DNA of 64,000 nt from Paenibacillus sp. RC67 (GTDB lineage Bacteria; Bacillota; Bacilli; Paenibacillales; NBRC-103111), in the NCBI RefSeq assembly GCF_030020805.1, contig NZ_CP125098.1:2522001-2586000 (forward strand). The letters are read 5' to 3'. The first letter of the stretch is position 1; each line of letters starts with the position of its first letter. The translations under genes were made by a program, and so were the position numbers. Below are positions 35,578 to 44,818 of the stretch, one piece after another. The notes under the pieces were generated by a model. It saw only the letters and a program-made list of their open reading frames with translations. It did no database searches and was not told the DNA's origin.

Positions 35578-36555
35578 ATGAAAGTCAGAGTTATAGGAGC
35601 CGGTGCGCTAGGAATGCTGATAGCGGCTGCTCTAGCCGAAGCAGGCGTCCAAATCGAATTGGTTACACGAAGCCGCGAGCAGGCTGAGAAACTATCGGCA
35701 GAAGGGCTGCAGCTGGTGAAAATGAAAAAGAAGGCGGGAATGGATCAACATAAGATAACAGTCAGACCGAGCATTACCACTGCCGAAGATTTGGAGTCTA
35801 ACCCTGACCAACAAGCTGCGCCGGATTGGATCTTACTTATGGTAAAGCAAACAGCGGTTACGGACAAACTGGCGCAATCTATTGCGGCGCAGATGAAGCC
35901 TGAAACCCGGTTGATTTGTTTTCAAAACGGTATCGGGCATACGGAGACATTGTCTCGCTTCATACCCATAGATCAAATCTGGATTGCCGTGACGACAGAA
36001 GGGGCACTTCGGCATCATTCCCATGGCGTAGAACATACTGGAAGCGGAATCACATGGCTCGGACCAATGAATATGGCAAATGATGAAAAAAAACTGAATC
36101 TTCTGGAAAAAAAGCTGCAAAATATGTTTCAGGATGCAGGATTCAGTGTGTCTTTGTCGAACAAAATCACTAGTAAAGTTTGGAATAAACTGCTGATAAA
36201 TTCCGTAATCAATCCTTTGACAGCCATATTGCAAATCCCGAATGGGATGCTGACCCAATTGCCCGCTATAACGCCTTTAATGCGGGCACTTTTTGAAGAA
36301 GGCGTGCGGTTGGCGAATAAACTAGGAATCGAGCTGGCGGATGATTTGTGGGAACAACTGCTGACGGTATGTGAACGCACGGCTGCTAACCAATCCTCGA
36401 TGCTGCAGGATGTTCGTGCTTGTAGACTAACGGAGTTGGATTCGATTACAGGAGGCCTGCTTGCCAAAGCGCAGCAAGCAGGTATTGAGCTTCCGTCTCA
36501 TAGGACAGTGTACCAATTGGTGCGGTCGATAGAACAGCAGTGGAAAAAAATATAG
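35578..36555 (+). CDS. 2-dehydropantoate 2-reductase (ketopantoate reductase-like)
   Basis: A 325-residue NADPH-dependent reductase of the ApbA/PanE family, which reduces ketopantoate to pantoate in pantothenate and CoA synthesis. The dinucleotide fold starts with VIGAGALGMLIAAALAEAG; the catalytic Lys lies in SKVWNKLLINSVINPLTA, with a Glu in the C-terminal helical domain (TELDSITGGL). B. subtilis YlbQ occupies the same position. Whether it is the main pantoate-forming enzyme cannot be judged here. GGAGATAAGGGAGAG precedes the ATG. Confidence 0.9.
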   Translation: MKVRVIGAGALGMLIAAALAEAGVQIELVTRSREQAEKLSAEGLQLVKMKKKAGMDQHKITVRPSITTAEDLESNPDQQAAPDWILLMVKQTAVTDKLAQSIAAQMKPETRLICFQNGIGHTETLSRFIPIDQIWIAVTTEGALRHHSHGVEHTGSGITWLGPMNMANDEKKLNLLEKKLQNMFQDAGFSVSLSNKITSKVWNKLLINSVINPLTAILQIPNGMLTQLPAITPLMRALFEEGVRLANKLGIELADDLWEQLLTVCERTAANQSSMLQDVRACRLTELDSITGGLLAKAQQAGIELPSHRTVYQLVRSIEQQWKKI

Positions 36556-36574
36556 GCAAAGCAGGTGATCCGCT

Positions 36575-36970
36575 ATGAACGGATTCGTAGCTTGGTTGCA
36601 AAGTGTGTATACTTTTTTGGCACTTGTTCCTTTTGTTTCGTTTTTTGCTGCGTGGGGAATTATGTACGGCATATACCATGATAAGAAGAAAGCCACCTAC
36701 GCAGCAATTGATGTAACGACCTTATTTTTGATAGGTTCTGTGTCGTTAATGACACGAAGTCTATTCCAAACAGGGCTTGGGTTCTGGTTGGTTGTACTGC
36801 TGTTCTTAATTACTGGCGGGCTGCTAGGCAACATGCAAAATCGACTGAAAGGCAAGATTGATCCTGTTAAAATTGCACGCACGCTGCTAAGACTGGGGTT
36901 CGTAGTGCTATCGGCATGTTATGTGCTGCTTTTGTTTATCGGCATAGGCAAATACATAGTGGCAAGCTAG
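36575..36970 (+). CDS. DUF3397 family membrane protein
   Basis: A 131-residue protein with four hydrophobic helices and the motif WGIMYGIYHDKKKATYAAIDVTTLFLIGSV typical of DUF3397. Function unknown. AAAGCAGGTGATCC lies before the ATG. It is 20 bases after the reductase gene and probably co-transcribed. Confidence 0.8.
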   Translation: MNGFVAWLQSVYTFLALVPFVSFFAAWGIMYGIYHDKKKATYAAIDVTTLFLIGSVSLMTRSLFQTGLGFWLVVLLFLITGGLLGNMQNRLKGKIDPVKIARTLLRLGFVVLSACYVLLLFIGIGKYIVAS

Positions 36971-37075
36971 TCTTGCAGCAAAGCTCCGGATACTGATATT
37001 TACGGCTCTAGTAAAAAGATGACAATGACCTGACCATGAAAGGGGGTGTACTGGGTAATTTTTATTGCTCCGAAA

Positions 37076-37438
37076 TTACTTCTTCGCAGTTCCATCCATT
37101 TCCCGTAAAACTCGAATAAAAGCAATGACGTGCTTAATTTCTCCGGAAGAAAGCGATTTACCGTCCACGGTTACTGTAACCTGATCCAGCTCCAATAGCT
37201 CAATTTGTTCTTTCCGCGGTTTTTCAGACGGGAAATTCACTTCGTTCACTCTGCCTAATAAAAAATCTACCGATGTACCATAAAGATCAGCGAGCATCTT
37301 CGTAGCCTCAAGGGACGGTTCCCGATAACCGGACTCATATCCTGCGTAGGTGCTCTTTGCAATGCCTAGTCTATCTGCAATATATTGCAATGACCACCGT
37401 TTACTTTTCCTCAGTTCGGTTAATCTATTTAAAAACAT
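37076..37438 (-). CDS. ansR: HTH-type repressor AnsR
   Basis: A 120-residue regulator with an N-terminal XRE helix-turn-helix (MFLNRLTELRKSKRWSLQYIADRLGIAKSTYAGYESGYREPSLEATKMLADLY). This segment closely matches B. subtilis AnsR, repressor of the ansAB operon. It is transcribed away from ansA with 167 bases between, the arrangement of the classical ans locus. The ATG (complement 37436-37438) follows AAGGGGG. Confidence 0.88.
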   Translation of the reverse strand: MFLNRLTELRKSKRWSLQYIADRLGIAKSTYAGYESGYREPSLEATKMLADLYGTSVDFLLGRVNEVNFPSEKPRKEQIELLELDQVTVTVDGKSLSSGEIKHVIAFIRVLREMDGTAKK

Positions 37439-37525
37439 TGCTTTTATCCCCCTTATTCCAAATCCCATTATAACATCAGAAATTGGATACTCAAGCCATA
37501 TGTTCGCGAATCGCGTAAATATCGC

Positions 37526-37554
37526 TTGATTTATCGTTTTTCGACGAATATAAT
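37526..37554 (+). promoter_or_regulatory. Promoter of ansA
   Basis: TTGATT at 37526-37531, a 17-bp spacer and a perfect TATAAT at 37549-37554. Just upstream lie TTCGCGAA (37503-37510) and repeated TCGC elements, plausible contact points for AnsR. Confidence 0.78.
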
Positions 37555-37605
37555 AAGCAAGGAAAGTCGCAAAAAGCGTACGATTTGATTATCTGAGGTG
37601 CGATC

Positions 37606-38598
37606 ATGAAAAAATTGCTGTTATTGGCAACAGGTGGAACAATTACCGCCATTCAAGGTGAAGAAGGACTAGCTCCTGGGATGGATGCCGAGGAATTGGT
37701 CGGCTTTTTGCAAAAGAAGGATCATCCGAATTATCAGCTTGAAAGTAAGTTGTTAATGAACATTGATAGTACGAATATGCAGCCTGAATCATGGGTTGAA
37801 ATTGCCAAAGCGGTATATGACAACTATGCAGACTATGATGGTTTTGTCATTACGCATGGTACAGACACAATGGCCTATACATCATCGGCTCTTTCCTATA
37901 TGCTGCAAAATTTAAGCAAGCCGGTTGTTATAACCGGATCTCAAATTCCGATCAACTATAAGAAAACGGATGCGAAAAAAAATGTGATGGACGCCATTCG
38001 GTTCGCTTGTGAGGATACCGGCGGAGTGTTTCTTGTATTTGACGGGCGGGTAATACGTGGAACTAGGGCTGTCAAAATCAGGACGAAAAGCTATGACGCT
38101 TTTGAAAGCATCAACCATCCGTATGTTGCCTATATTAACGACTCCGAGATCAAATACGTCAACTCCAAACCAGGGAAAAGCACAAAAAAGCTGAAGCTTG
38201 ACGCTTCTCTATGTCCGGATGTATTTCTGCTGAAGCTGCTTCCAGGAACTAAACCGGAGTTATTCAGTCATTTGAAACCCCTTTATAAAGGAATTATTAT
38301 CGAAAGCTTCGGTAATGGAGGTATTCCTTTCCAAGGAAGAGATCTGCTGCCAGAGGTAAGAGAATTGATTTCTGCCGGAGTTGCTGTTGTGATCTCCACC
38401 CAATGCTTGGAAGAAGGGGAAGATCTGAATTTGTATGAGGTTGGGCGTAAAGTGGCTCAAGACAGAATCATTCTTTCGGGAGATATGAATTCAGAGGCTA
38501 TTGTAGCCAAATTAATGTGGGCTTTAGGAAAAACGAGTGATTTAGACGAGGTTAAGAAAATAATGGAGAAGCCCGTCAATCACGATACAACACTATAG
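37606..38598 (+). CDS. ansA: L-asparaginase, cytosolic type I
   Basis: A 330-residue amidohydrolase that converts asparagine to aspartate and ammonia. The nucleophile Thr lies in [10 protein letters not shown] near the N-terminus and the second active-site Thr-Asp pair in [14 protein letters not shown]; no signal peptide is present, so it is the cytosolic form. CTGAGGTG precedes the ATG. Unlike the B. subtilis ansAB operon, no aspartase gene follows; the opp operon comes next. Confidence 0.93.
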   Translation: MKKLLLLATGGTITAIQGEEGLAPGMDAEELVGFLQKKDHPNYQLESKLLMNIDSTNMQPESWVEIAKAVYDNYADYDGFVITHGTDTMAYTSSALSYMLQNLSKPVVITGSQIPINYKKTDAKKNVMDAIRFACEDTGGVFLVFDGRVIRGTRAVKIRTKSYDAFESINHPYVAYINDSEIKYVNSKPGKSTKKLKLDASLCPDVFLLKLLPGTKPELFSHLKPLYKGIIIESFGNGGIPFQGRDLLPEVRELISAGVAVVISTQCLEEGEDLNLYEVGRKVAQDRIILSGDMNSEAIVAKLMWALGKTSDLDEVKKIMEKPVNHDTTL

Positions 38599-38727
38599 AT
38601 GTTCGCAGAACGCGCATTCATCGGTATTATTCAACTGTATAATCACAACAGCGTAGGAAATAATAAACGCGAAGTTTAATCAATAGAACATTTAGGAGGA
38701 ACCTAGTGTAAGGCTCCTTTTCCTTAT

Positions 38728-38841
38728 TTTCGTAAATGTTACCATTTATTGATCTTTGGTATGGATTTTATACGATAATAATTGACCTTTGGTCTTATAT
38801 TTTCTATTTGGTAACGGTTTCAACTATTTACATTTACGAAA
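38728..38841 (+). promoter_or_regulatory. Repeat-rich control region upstream of oppA
   Basis: TTTCGTAAATG (38728-38738) and CATTTACGAAA (38831-38841) are a perfect 11-base inverted repeat about 103 bp apart; GTTACC (38738) and GGTAAC (38810) are nested inside. Two direct repeats, TTGATCTTTGGTAT (38749) and TTGACCTTTGGTCT (38782), differ at two positions and are 33 bp apart. The right arm overlaps the spacer of the oppA promoter. Confidence 0.7.
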
Positions 38842-38855
38842 TATTCGTTTATGAT
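38827..38855 (+). promoter_or_regulatory. Promoter of the opp operon
   Basis: TTTACA at 38827-38832, a 17-bp spacer and TATGAT at 38850-38855. It leaves a leader of about 78 bases before oppA. Confidence 0.72.
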
Positions 38856-38939
38856 TCTAGTGTGTAAGCTCTTAGTCAGATTTCCTTACATGACAAAAGA
38901 GATTCCATATATTTACATAATAAAAAGGGAGGAACATTT

Positions 38940-40595
38940 ATGAAGTTGAATAAGCTTCTCGTATTGGCTACAGTTACTGCCATGCTGGGTACAGCGGTAG
39001 GATGCTCGACGGACAATTCGAAAAATCAAGCCGGGGGTACAGACACAAAAGCTCCTGCACAAGAATTTAGAATTAACTTATCTGCGGAGCCGCCTGCATT
39101 GGATAGCTCAATTGCTACTACGAACCCGACATTTACGATTTTGAATGCCATTAATGAAGGTTTATATCGTTTGGACAAAGATGGCAAGCCTCAACCGGCA
39201 CTTGCTAAAGAACTGCCAAAAATTTCTCCTGATGGTTTGGTTTACACTATTACCCTGCGTGATGGTCTGACTTGGGCAGATGGAACCCCGCTAAAAGCTG
39301 GCGACTTTGAATATGCGTTCAAACGTACGCTGGACCCTGCAACTAAAGCTAAGTATGCTTCCATGCTTGCTTGGATCAAAGGCGGAGCCGCTTTGACGAA
39401 AGCGAAGCCTGAAGAAGTAGAAGCGAAAAAAGCTGAAGTGGGCGTAAAAGCTAAAGACGATAAAACGTTGGAAATCACTTTGGAAAAACCAGTTGCTTTC
39501 TTCACCGACCAACTCTCGATGCCGTTATTCTTCCCTCAAAAATCCGATTTTGTTAAAGCTCAAGGAGATAAATACGGCGCTGATGCTGATAAAGTAATCG
39601 GTGCAGGACCTTACAAACTTGAGAAATGGGATCATGAGCAACAGTTGACTCTTGTTAAAAATGACAAGTACTGGGATGCAGCTAATGTGAAGCTGAACAA
39701 AGTAACTGTTAACGTTGTTAAAGACGCAAGCACTTCCCTTAACATGTTTGAAACTAAGCAAGTGGACTTAACTGAGTTGAAAGGCGATCAATTCAAAATG
39801 TACGAAGGCAAGCCTGAATTGACCCTGAAAAAAGAATTCGTTTCTTCTTACGTTATGTTCCAAGTGAAAAAAGTACCAGCATTTGCTAACGCAAAAGTCC
39901 GTCAAGCATTAGGAATGGCTATTGACCGTAAAGCACTGAACGAAGTTGTTCTCGGCGGAGCCTCCATTCCATCTACTGGTTTGGTACCAGGAACTGTTAG
40001 TGATGGTAACAAACAGGAATTCCGTAAAGTAGCAGGCGACACACAACCTGCATTTGACGCTGCAAAAGCAAAAACATTGTTGGCTGAAGGCTTGAAGGAA
40101 TTGAACATGACTTCTTTGCCGCCTTTCAAGTTAACTTCTGACGATACAGATTCTTCCAAGAAAACAATTGAGTTTATCCAAGCACAATGGAAACAAAACT
40201 TGGGTGTTGATGTTACTGGCGAACCATTGCCGTTCGCGCTTCGCGTTAAAAACATGCAAGAAGGTAACTTCGATACTTTGATTGGTCTTTGGGGCGCTGA
40301 TTATAACGATCCAATGACGTTCCTCGACATGTGGTTGTCAGATAACAAATCTTTCAACTATATGGGATACAGCAATCCGGTGTATGATGAATTAGTAAGA
40401 GGTGCAGACAAAGAAGTAGATTTGGCTAAACGTTCCAAAATGCTGGTTGATGCAGAGAAACAGCTTATGAGCGATATGCCTTTAAGCCCGCTTTACTTCC
40501 GGACAAGACCTTATGCTAAAAACGTAAACGTGGATGGCTTAATCTTGCCGGCTATGTCTAAAGAGTGGGAATTGAAATGGGTTAACATTAAGTAA
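38940..40595 (+). CDS. oppA: Oligopeptide ABC transporter substrate-binding lipoprotein
   Basis: A 551-residue family 5 solute-binding protein. Signal peptide MKLNKLLVLATVTAMLGTA ends in lipobox AVGC (Cys22). Motifs: SAEPPALDSSIATTNPTFTILNAINEGLYRLD near the start and GADYNDPMTFLDMWLSDNKSFNYMGYSNPVYDELV near the end. It binds oligopeptides outside the membrane and hands them to OppBC. The strong ribosome site GGGAGGAAC, its own promoter and a terminator right behind suggest that it is made in excess over the permease. Codons look highly expressed (many AAA, GCT, GAA). Confidence 0.94.
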   Translation: MKLNKLLVLATVTAMLGTAVGCSTDNSKNQAGGTDTKAPAQEFRINLSAEPPALDSSIATTNPTFTILNAINEGLYRLDKDGKPQPALAKELPKISPDGLVYTITLRDGLTWADGTPLKAGDFEYAFKRTLDPATKAKYASMLAWIKGGAALTKAKPEEVEAKKAEVGVKAKDDKTLEITLEKPVAFFTDQLSMPLFFPQKSDFVKAQGDKYGADADKVIGAGPYKLEKWDHEQQLTLVKNDKYWDAANVKLNKVTVNVVKDASTSLNMFETKQVDLTELKGDQFKMYEGKPELTLKKEFVSSYVMFQVKKVPAFANAKVRQALGMAIDRKALNEVVLGGASIPSTGLVPGTVSDGNKQEFRKVAGDTQPAFDAAKAKTLLAEGLKELNMTSLPPFKLTSDDTDSSKKTIEFIQAQWKQNLGVDVTGEPLPFALRVKNMQEGNFDTLIGLWGADYNDPMTFLDMWLSDNKSFNYMGYSNPVYDELVRGADKEVDLAKRSKMLVDAEKQLMSDMPLSPLYFRTRPYAKNVNVDGLILPAMSKEWELKWVNIK

Positions 40596-40630
40596 TTAAA
40601 GTAGTAAGTTAAGCAATAACGTTCGTCATG

Positions 40631-40672
40631 GGGCCGTTCTGCAGCCGTTTGGAACGGCCCTTTCATTTTTTT
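40631..40672 (+). terminator. Attenuating terminator between oppA and oppB
   Basis: GGGCCGTTC / GAACGGCCC, a perfect nine-base stem with a 12-base loop, followed by TTTCATTTTTTT. Partial readthrough would lower oppBCDF relative to oppA. Confidence 0.88.
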
Positions 40673-40709
40673 GCAAGTTGCCCGATTGAGCTGTCTATGT
40701 GGATCGAAG

Positions 40710-40770
40710 CGGAACTGTTTCGCAAACATAGTCTTGAGTGTACATCGTCTATGCTTGCGAAGCAGTTCGG
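40710..40770 (+). repeat. Large imperfect inverted repeat between oppA and oppB
   Basis: Arms of 22 bases at 40710-40731 and 40749-40770 match in 19 positions (one difference would be a G-U pair in RNA) around a 17-base loop. The 5' side continues loosely outward. A smaller hairpin, AATGCGT / ACGCATT, follows at 40851-40870. The 301-base gap has no credible gene. Confidence 0.75.
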
Positions 40771-40896
40771 CTCCATAAGAATACGGGACCGACTGTTTTG
40801 TGCTCTAACCGTCTACCATCCACCGCTGAAATGCGGATGTAAGTCCCTGGAATGCGTCTAAGCACGCATTTCTTAATTAAGTACAGGAGGTGTAAT

Positions 40897-41832
40897 ATGC
40901 TTCGCTATACGTTTCGTCGTTTGGTCTATATGGTTGTTACCTTGTGGCTGATCGTTACGTTCACCTTTGTGCTGATGAAAAATTTGCCGGGTGATCCGTT
41001 CGGTGAAGACACATTAAAACTTACTGCAGAGCAGAAGCAGCTTTTATATGCACAATATGGTTTGGATAAACCGGTGTGGGAGCAGTATCTGAAGTATCTT
41101 AACAATGTCATTCACGGAGATTTGGGCGTTTCCTACGCTTTTCCTACCCGTAAAGTTACTGAAATCATTGCACAAGGTTTTCCTGCATCCCTCGAATTGG
41201 GACTATGGGCATTATGTATCGCTATTGTTGTCGGACTTATTCTAGGTATTATTGCTTCTCTTAATCACAACAAAGGCTGGGACATCGGTGCAATGTTCAC
41301 GGCAGTAGTAGGGATCTCGATTCCATCGTTCGTTCTTGCGCCGCTGCTATCTTATTTTGTAGGGGTTAAGCTGGGTTGGCTTCCAGCGGGGATGTGGACC
41401 GGGGCTTCCAGTCGCATTCTTCCTGCTATATCGCTATCATTCGGTACTATCGCTATTTTAGCTAGATTGATGCGAACGTCCATGCTAGATGTATTAAGTC
41501 TGGATTATATTAAAACGGCGAAAGCCAAAGGCTTGTCTCAGCGAGCTATAGTGGTGCGCCATACGCTTAGAAATGCAATTCTTCCGGTTGTAACTGTTTT
41601 AGGACCGGTTTTCGTTAACTTGATCACCGGTACGCTGATTGTCGAACAAATCTTTGTCGTGCCTGGACTTGGTAAACACTTTGTTCAATCGATCTATTCG
41701 AACGACTACACGATGATTACTGGATTGACTATTTTCTATTCTTTCCTATTAGTCGTTGTCTTGTTCATCACCGATATATTGTACGGGCTGGTTGACCCGC
41801 GTATTCGTCTGACCAAGGGAGGTTCCAAATGA
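40897..41832 (+). CDS. oppB: Oligopeptide ABC transporter permease OppB
   Basis: A 311-residue inner-membrane permease with six helices and the EAA loop (ARLMRTSMLDVLSLDYIKTAKAKGLSQRAIVVRHTLRNAILPVVT) that contacts the ATPases. The N-terminal MLRYTFRRLVYMVVTLWLIVTFTFVLMKNLPGDPF is typical for OppB. The ATG at 40897 follows AGGAGGTG; the ATG at 40852 lies in the inter-gene hairpin region. It overlaps oppC by four bases (ATGA). Confidence 0.96.
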   Translation: MLRYTFRRLVYMVVTLWLIVTFTFVLMKNLPGDPFGEDTLKLTAEQKQLLYAQYGLDKPVWEQYLKYLNNVIHGDLGVSYAFPTRKVTEIIAQGFPASLELGLWALCIAIVVGLILGIIASLNHNKGWDIGAMFTAVVGISIPSFVLAPLLSYFVGVKLGWLPAGMWTGASSRILPAISLSFGTIAILARLMRTSMLDVLSLDYIKTAKAKGLSQRAIVVRHTLRNAILPVVTVLGPVFVNLITGTLIVEQIFVVPGLGKHFVQSIYSNDYTMITGLTIFYSFLLVVVLFITDILYGLVDPRIRLTKGGSK

Positions 41833-42749
41833 TGCAGCAAATTTCGAAAGATATGTTTGAGCCAGCAGCAAAAGGAACAGCCCATGGCGATGTAATCGTA
41901 AGGCCGTCCTTGACGTACTGGCAGGATGCCTGGAGAAGACTTAAGAAAAACAAGCTGGCTATGTTCGGGCTTATCACGTTGATCGTACTAGCTATCTTGT
42001 CCATATTCGGACCGATCTTTTCACATTATGATTACGCTACGCAAAACTACGATATTAAAAACCTGAAGCCATCCGGTGAGCACTGGTTCGGTACCGATGA
42101 TTTCGGACGTGATCTGTGGGTCCGTGTATGGTGGGGCACTCGGATATCGTTAGCTATCGGGCTTGCAGCCGCTCTGCTCGACTTGGTGTTCGGGGTATTG
42201 TACGGCGGGATTTCCGCTTATTATGGCGGTCGTGTCGATGACATCATGCAGCGTATTATTGAGATTGTATATTCCATTCCGTTCCTGTTGATTTCGATCC
42301 TGCTTATCGTCGTCATAGGGCCGGGGTTCAAAACTATTATTATCGCTTATGCGATAACGGGTTGGGTTCCGATGGCCCGTTTGGTCCGCGGACAAATCCT
42401 GACTTTGAAGGAACAGGAATACGTTCTTGCCGCACGCACTTTAGGTGCCAATGGCGCACGTATTATATTGAAGCATTTGGTGCCTAACGCATTAGGCTTA
42501 ATTATCGTACAAATTACGTTTATCGTACCATCGGCCATTTTTACAGAAGCTTTCTTGAGCTTTATTGGTTTGGGTATTCGCGTACCCTTAGCATCCTTGG
42601 GTGCATTGCTTTCTGACGGTGCAGGCGCCATTCGGTTGTACCCGCATCGAATTGTTTTCCCTACTATTATTTTCAGCTTGATCTTGATGAGCTTTAACCT
42701 GCTCGGCGACGGTCTTCGTGACGCATTAGATCCAAAAATGAGAAAATAA
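41829..42749 (+). CDS. oppC: Oligopeptide ABC transporter permease OppC
   Basis: A 306-residue permease, partner of OppB. The soluble N-terminus (ISKDMFEPA) is typical of Bacillus OppC; six hydrophobic helices and the EAA loop (ARLVRGQILTLKEQEYVLAARTLGANGARIILKHLVPNALG) follow, with HWFGTDDFGRDLWVRVWWG between helices 1 and 2. The start overlaps the oppB stop, so the two subunits are made in equal amounts. Confidence 0.96.
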   Translation: MMQQISKDMFEPAAKGTAHGDVIVRPSLTYWQDAWRRLKKNKLAMFGLITLIVLAILSIFGPIFSHYDYATQNYDIKNLKPSGEHWFGTDDFGRDLWVRVWWGTRISLAIGLAAALLDLVFGVLYGGISAYYGGRVDDIMQRIIEIVYSIPFLLISILLIVVIGPGFKTIIIAYAITGWVPMARLVRGQILTLKEQEYVLAARTLGANGARIILKHLVPNALGLIIVQITFIVPSAIFTEAFLSFIGLGIRVPLASLGALLSDGAGAIRLYPHRIVFPTIIFSLILMSFNLLGDGLRDALDPKMRK

Positions 42750-42822
42750 TGCCGAAAATGGAGGGAGATTTTATTCCCGAAAAAGCTTATGCTTAAATTA
42801 AAGCAAGCAGGAGGTGCCATTA

Positions 42823-43848
42823 ATGAGTCAAAATATATTAGAGGTCAAAGATCTCAAGGTATCCTTTCGCACTTATGTCGGAGAAGTGCAAGCAGTCCGC
42901 GGCGTTTCCTTTGAACTAAAAAAAGGAGAAGTGCTGGCGATTGTTGGTGAATCCGGCTGCGGAAAATCTGTTACTGCGCAAACGATCATGAGACTGATCC
43001 CGTCGCCTCCAAGTGTCATTAAAGGCGGATCGATCTTGTTTGACGGTAAAAAGGAAATCACAAAACTTTCCGATAAACAAATGGAGAAGATCCGTGGTTC
43101 GGAGATGGGAATGATTTTCCAAGATCCGATGACTTCTTTGAACCCGACTATGACGATAGGCAAGCAGATTACAGAAGGTCTGATGAAGCATCAAAATGTA
43201 ACGAAAGAGGAAGCGAGCAATAAAGCTATTGAAATTTTGAAGCTGGTTGGTATTTCCAATCCGGAAGGACGTATTCACCAATACCCGCATGAGTTTTCGG
43301 GTGGTATGCGTCAACGGGTTATGATTGCCATCGCCCTGGCTTGTAGTCCGAAACTGCTCATTGCCGATGAACCGACTACTGCTCTTGACGTTACGATTCA
43401 GGCTCAAATTATTGATTTGATGAAAACCTTGTCTGAAAAGACAGAAGCTTCTATTATAGTAATAACACATGACTTGGGTGTTGTGGCGGAAATGGCTCAG
43501 CGTGTTATTGTTATGTACGCAGGTAAAGTTGTGGAGCAAGCGACAGTAGATGAGCTGTTCTACAATCCTCAGCATCCGTATACTTGGGGACTACTGCGTT
43601 CGGTACCGCGTTTGGACCATGATACTGATAGTGAGCTCGTTCCTATTCCAGGAACGCCTCCTGATTTGTTCGCTCCGCCCAAAGGCTGTGCTTTCGCAGC
43701 ACGCTGTCCTTATGCCATGAAAGCTTGTCTGGAGATTGATCCAGAGCATACAAAGCTTACGGACACACATTCGGCTGCCTGTTGGCTGCTTCATCCCGAC
43801 GCGCCGAAGGTTGAGCGTCCTGTAGATGTGGGAGGTGGAACTCGATGA
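42823..43848 (+). CDS. oppD: Oligopeptide ABC transporter ATP-binding protein OppD
   Basis: A 341-residue ATPase. Walker A GESGCGKSV, signature FSGGMRQRV, Walker B LLIADEPTTALDV and the C-terminal oligopeptide-type extension with the Cys-rich GCAFAARCPYAMKAC (an iron-sulfur site in related DppD proteins). The ATG at 42823 is eight bases after AGGAGG (42809-42814). It overlaps oppF by four bases. Confidence 0.96.
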   Translation: MSQNILEVKDLKVSFRTYVGEVQAVRGVSFELKKGEVLAIVGESGCGKSVTAQTIMRLIPSPPSVIKGGSILFDGKKEITKLSDKQMEKIRGSEMGMIFQDPMTSLNPTMTIGKQITEGLMKHQNVTKEEASNKAIEILKLVGISNPEGRIHQYPHEFSGGMRQRVMIAIALACSPKLLIADEPTTALDVTIQAQIIDLMKTLSEKTEASIIVITHDLGVVAEMAQRVIVMYAGKVVEQATVDELFYNPQHPYTWGLLRSVPRLDHDTDSELVPIPGTPPDLFAPPKGCAFAARCPYAMKACLEIDPEHTKLTDTHSAACWLLHPDAPKVERPVDVGGGTR

Positions 43849-44801
43849 GCAAGGAGACCATTCTGGAAGTCCGCAATTTGCAGAAGCATTTTCAAGTAGC
43901 TAATGGCAAGATATTGAAAGCCGTCGATAACTTAAACTTTTCCATTGAGCGTGGTGAAACGTTCGGTTTGGTAGGTGAATCCGGCTGTGGTAAATCGACC
44001 GCAGGTCGTACGATTATTAATTTGTATAATGCAACAGGCGGCGAAGTTATTTTTAACGGGGAAAACGTGCATAAATTACGCGGTCGCAAGCTTAATGATT
44101 TACGTCGTCAAATGCAAATGGTGTTCCAAGATCCTTATGCATCGTTGAATCCACGTATGACGGTTGGGAACATCATAGCAGAAGGTGTCGATATTCACGG
44201 TTTATATTCTGGTTCGAAACGCAAGGAGCGCGTGTTCGAGCTGCTGGATGCTGTCGGCCTAAATTCTGAGCATGCGAACCGTTTTCCGCATGAGTTTTCA
44301 GGCGGTCAACGCCAGCGTATCGGAATTGCTAGAGCATTGGCTATCGAGCCGCAATTCATTATTGCGGATGAACCGATCTCTGCTTTGGACGTTTCCGTAC
44401 AAGCACAGGTTGTTAACCTGTTCAAAAAGCTTCAAAAAGAACATGGCCTGACGTATTTATTTATTGCCCATGACTTGGCCATGGTGAAACATATATCCGA
44501 TAGAATCGGCGTTATGTATTTGGGTAAGCTGGTTGAGGTTACGACTTCGGACGCGCTTTACGATAAACCGCTTCATCCTTATACGCAGTCACTGCTATCG
44601 GCTATTCCGATTCCGGATCCAGAAGTAGAGCGTACTCGGGAACGCATTATTTTGGAAGGCGAGATTCCTAGTCCTTTGAATCCGCCGAGCGGGTGTCCGT
44701 TCAGAACTCGCTGTCCTAAGGCCATGCCGGAATGTGCGGCTTCCATGCCTGAATTTAAAGAAGTGGAGCCTAATCACTACGTAGCTTGCCATTTGTATTA
44801 A
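43845..44801 (+). CDS. oppF: Oligopeptide ABC transporter ATP-binding protein OppF
   Basis: A 318-residue ATPase that pairs with OppD. Walker A GESGCGKST, signature FSGGQRQRI, Walker B FIIADEPISALDV and the C-terminal CPFRTRCPKAMPEC cluster. Its ATG overlaps the oppD stop (ATGA), and a ribosome site GGAGGTGG is present before it. It is the last gene of the operon. Confidence 0.96.
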   Translation: MSKETILEVRNLQKHFQVANGKILKAVDNLNFSIERGETFGLVGESGCGKSTAGRTIINLYNATGGEVIFNGENVHKLRGRKLNDLRRQMQMVFQDPYASLNPRMTVGNIIAEGVDIHGLYSGSKRKERVFELLDAVGLNSEHANRFPHEFSGGQRQRIGIARALAIEPQFIIADEPISALDVSVQAQVVNLFKKLQKEHGLTYLFIAHDLAMVKHISDRIGVMYLGKLVEVTTSDALYDKPLHPYTQSLLSAIPIPDPEVERTRERIILEGEIPSPLNPPSGCPFRTRCPKAMPECAASMPEFKEVEPNHYVACHLY

Positions 44802-44818
44802 TGGCCTATTCATGAAAT

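Noticed and set aside
40628..40861. A 77-codon frame between oppA and oppB
   Set aside because: It begins in the oppA terminator and crosses the large inverted repeat, which explains its composition.
42916..43575. A 219-codon antisense frame over oppD
   Set aside because: It is a shadow of oppD codon use, has no ribosome site and its composition is unlike any protein family.
37076..44801. Mobile genomic island
   Set aside because: No integrase, transposase, tRNA gene or flanking direct repeats, and base use like the neighbours.
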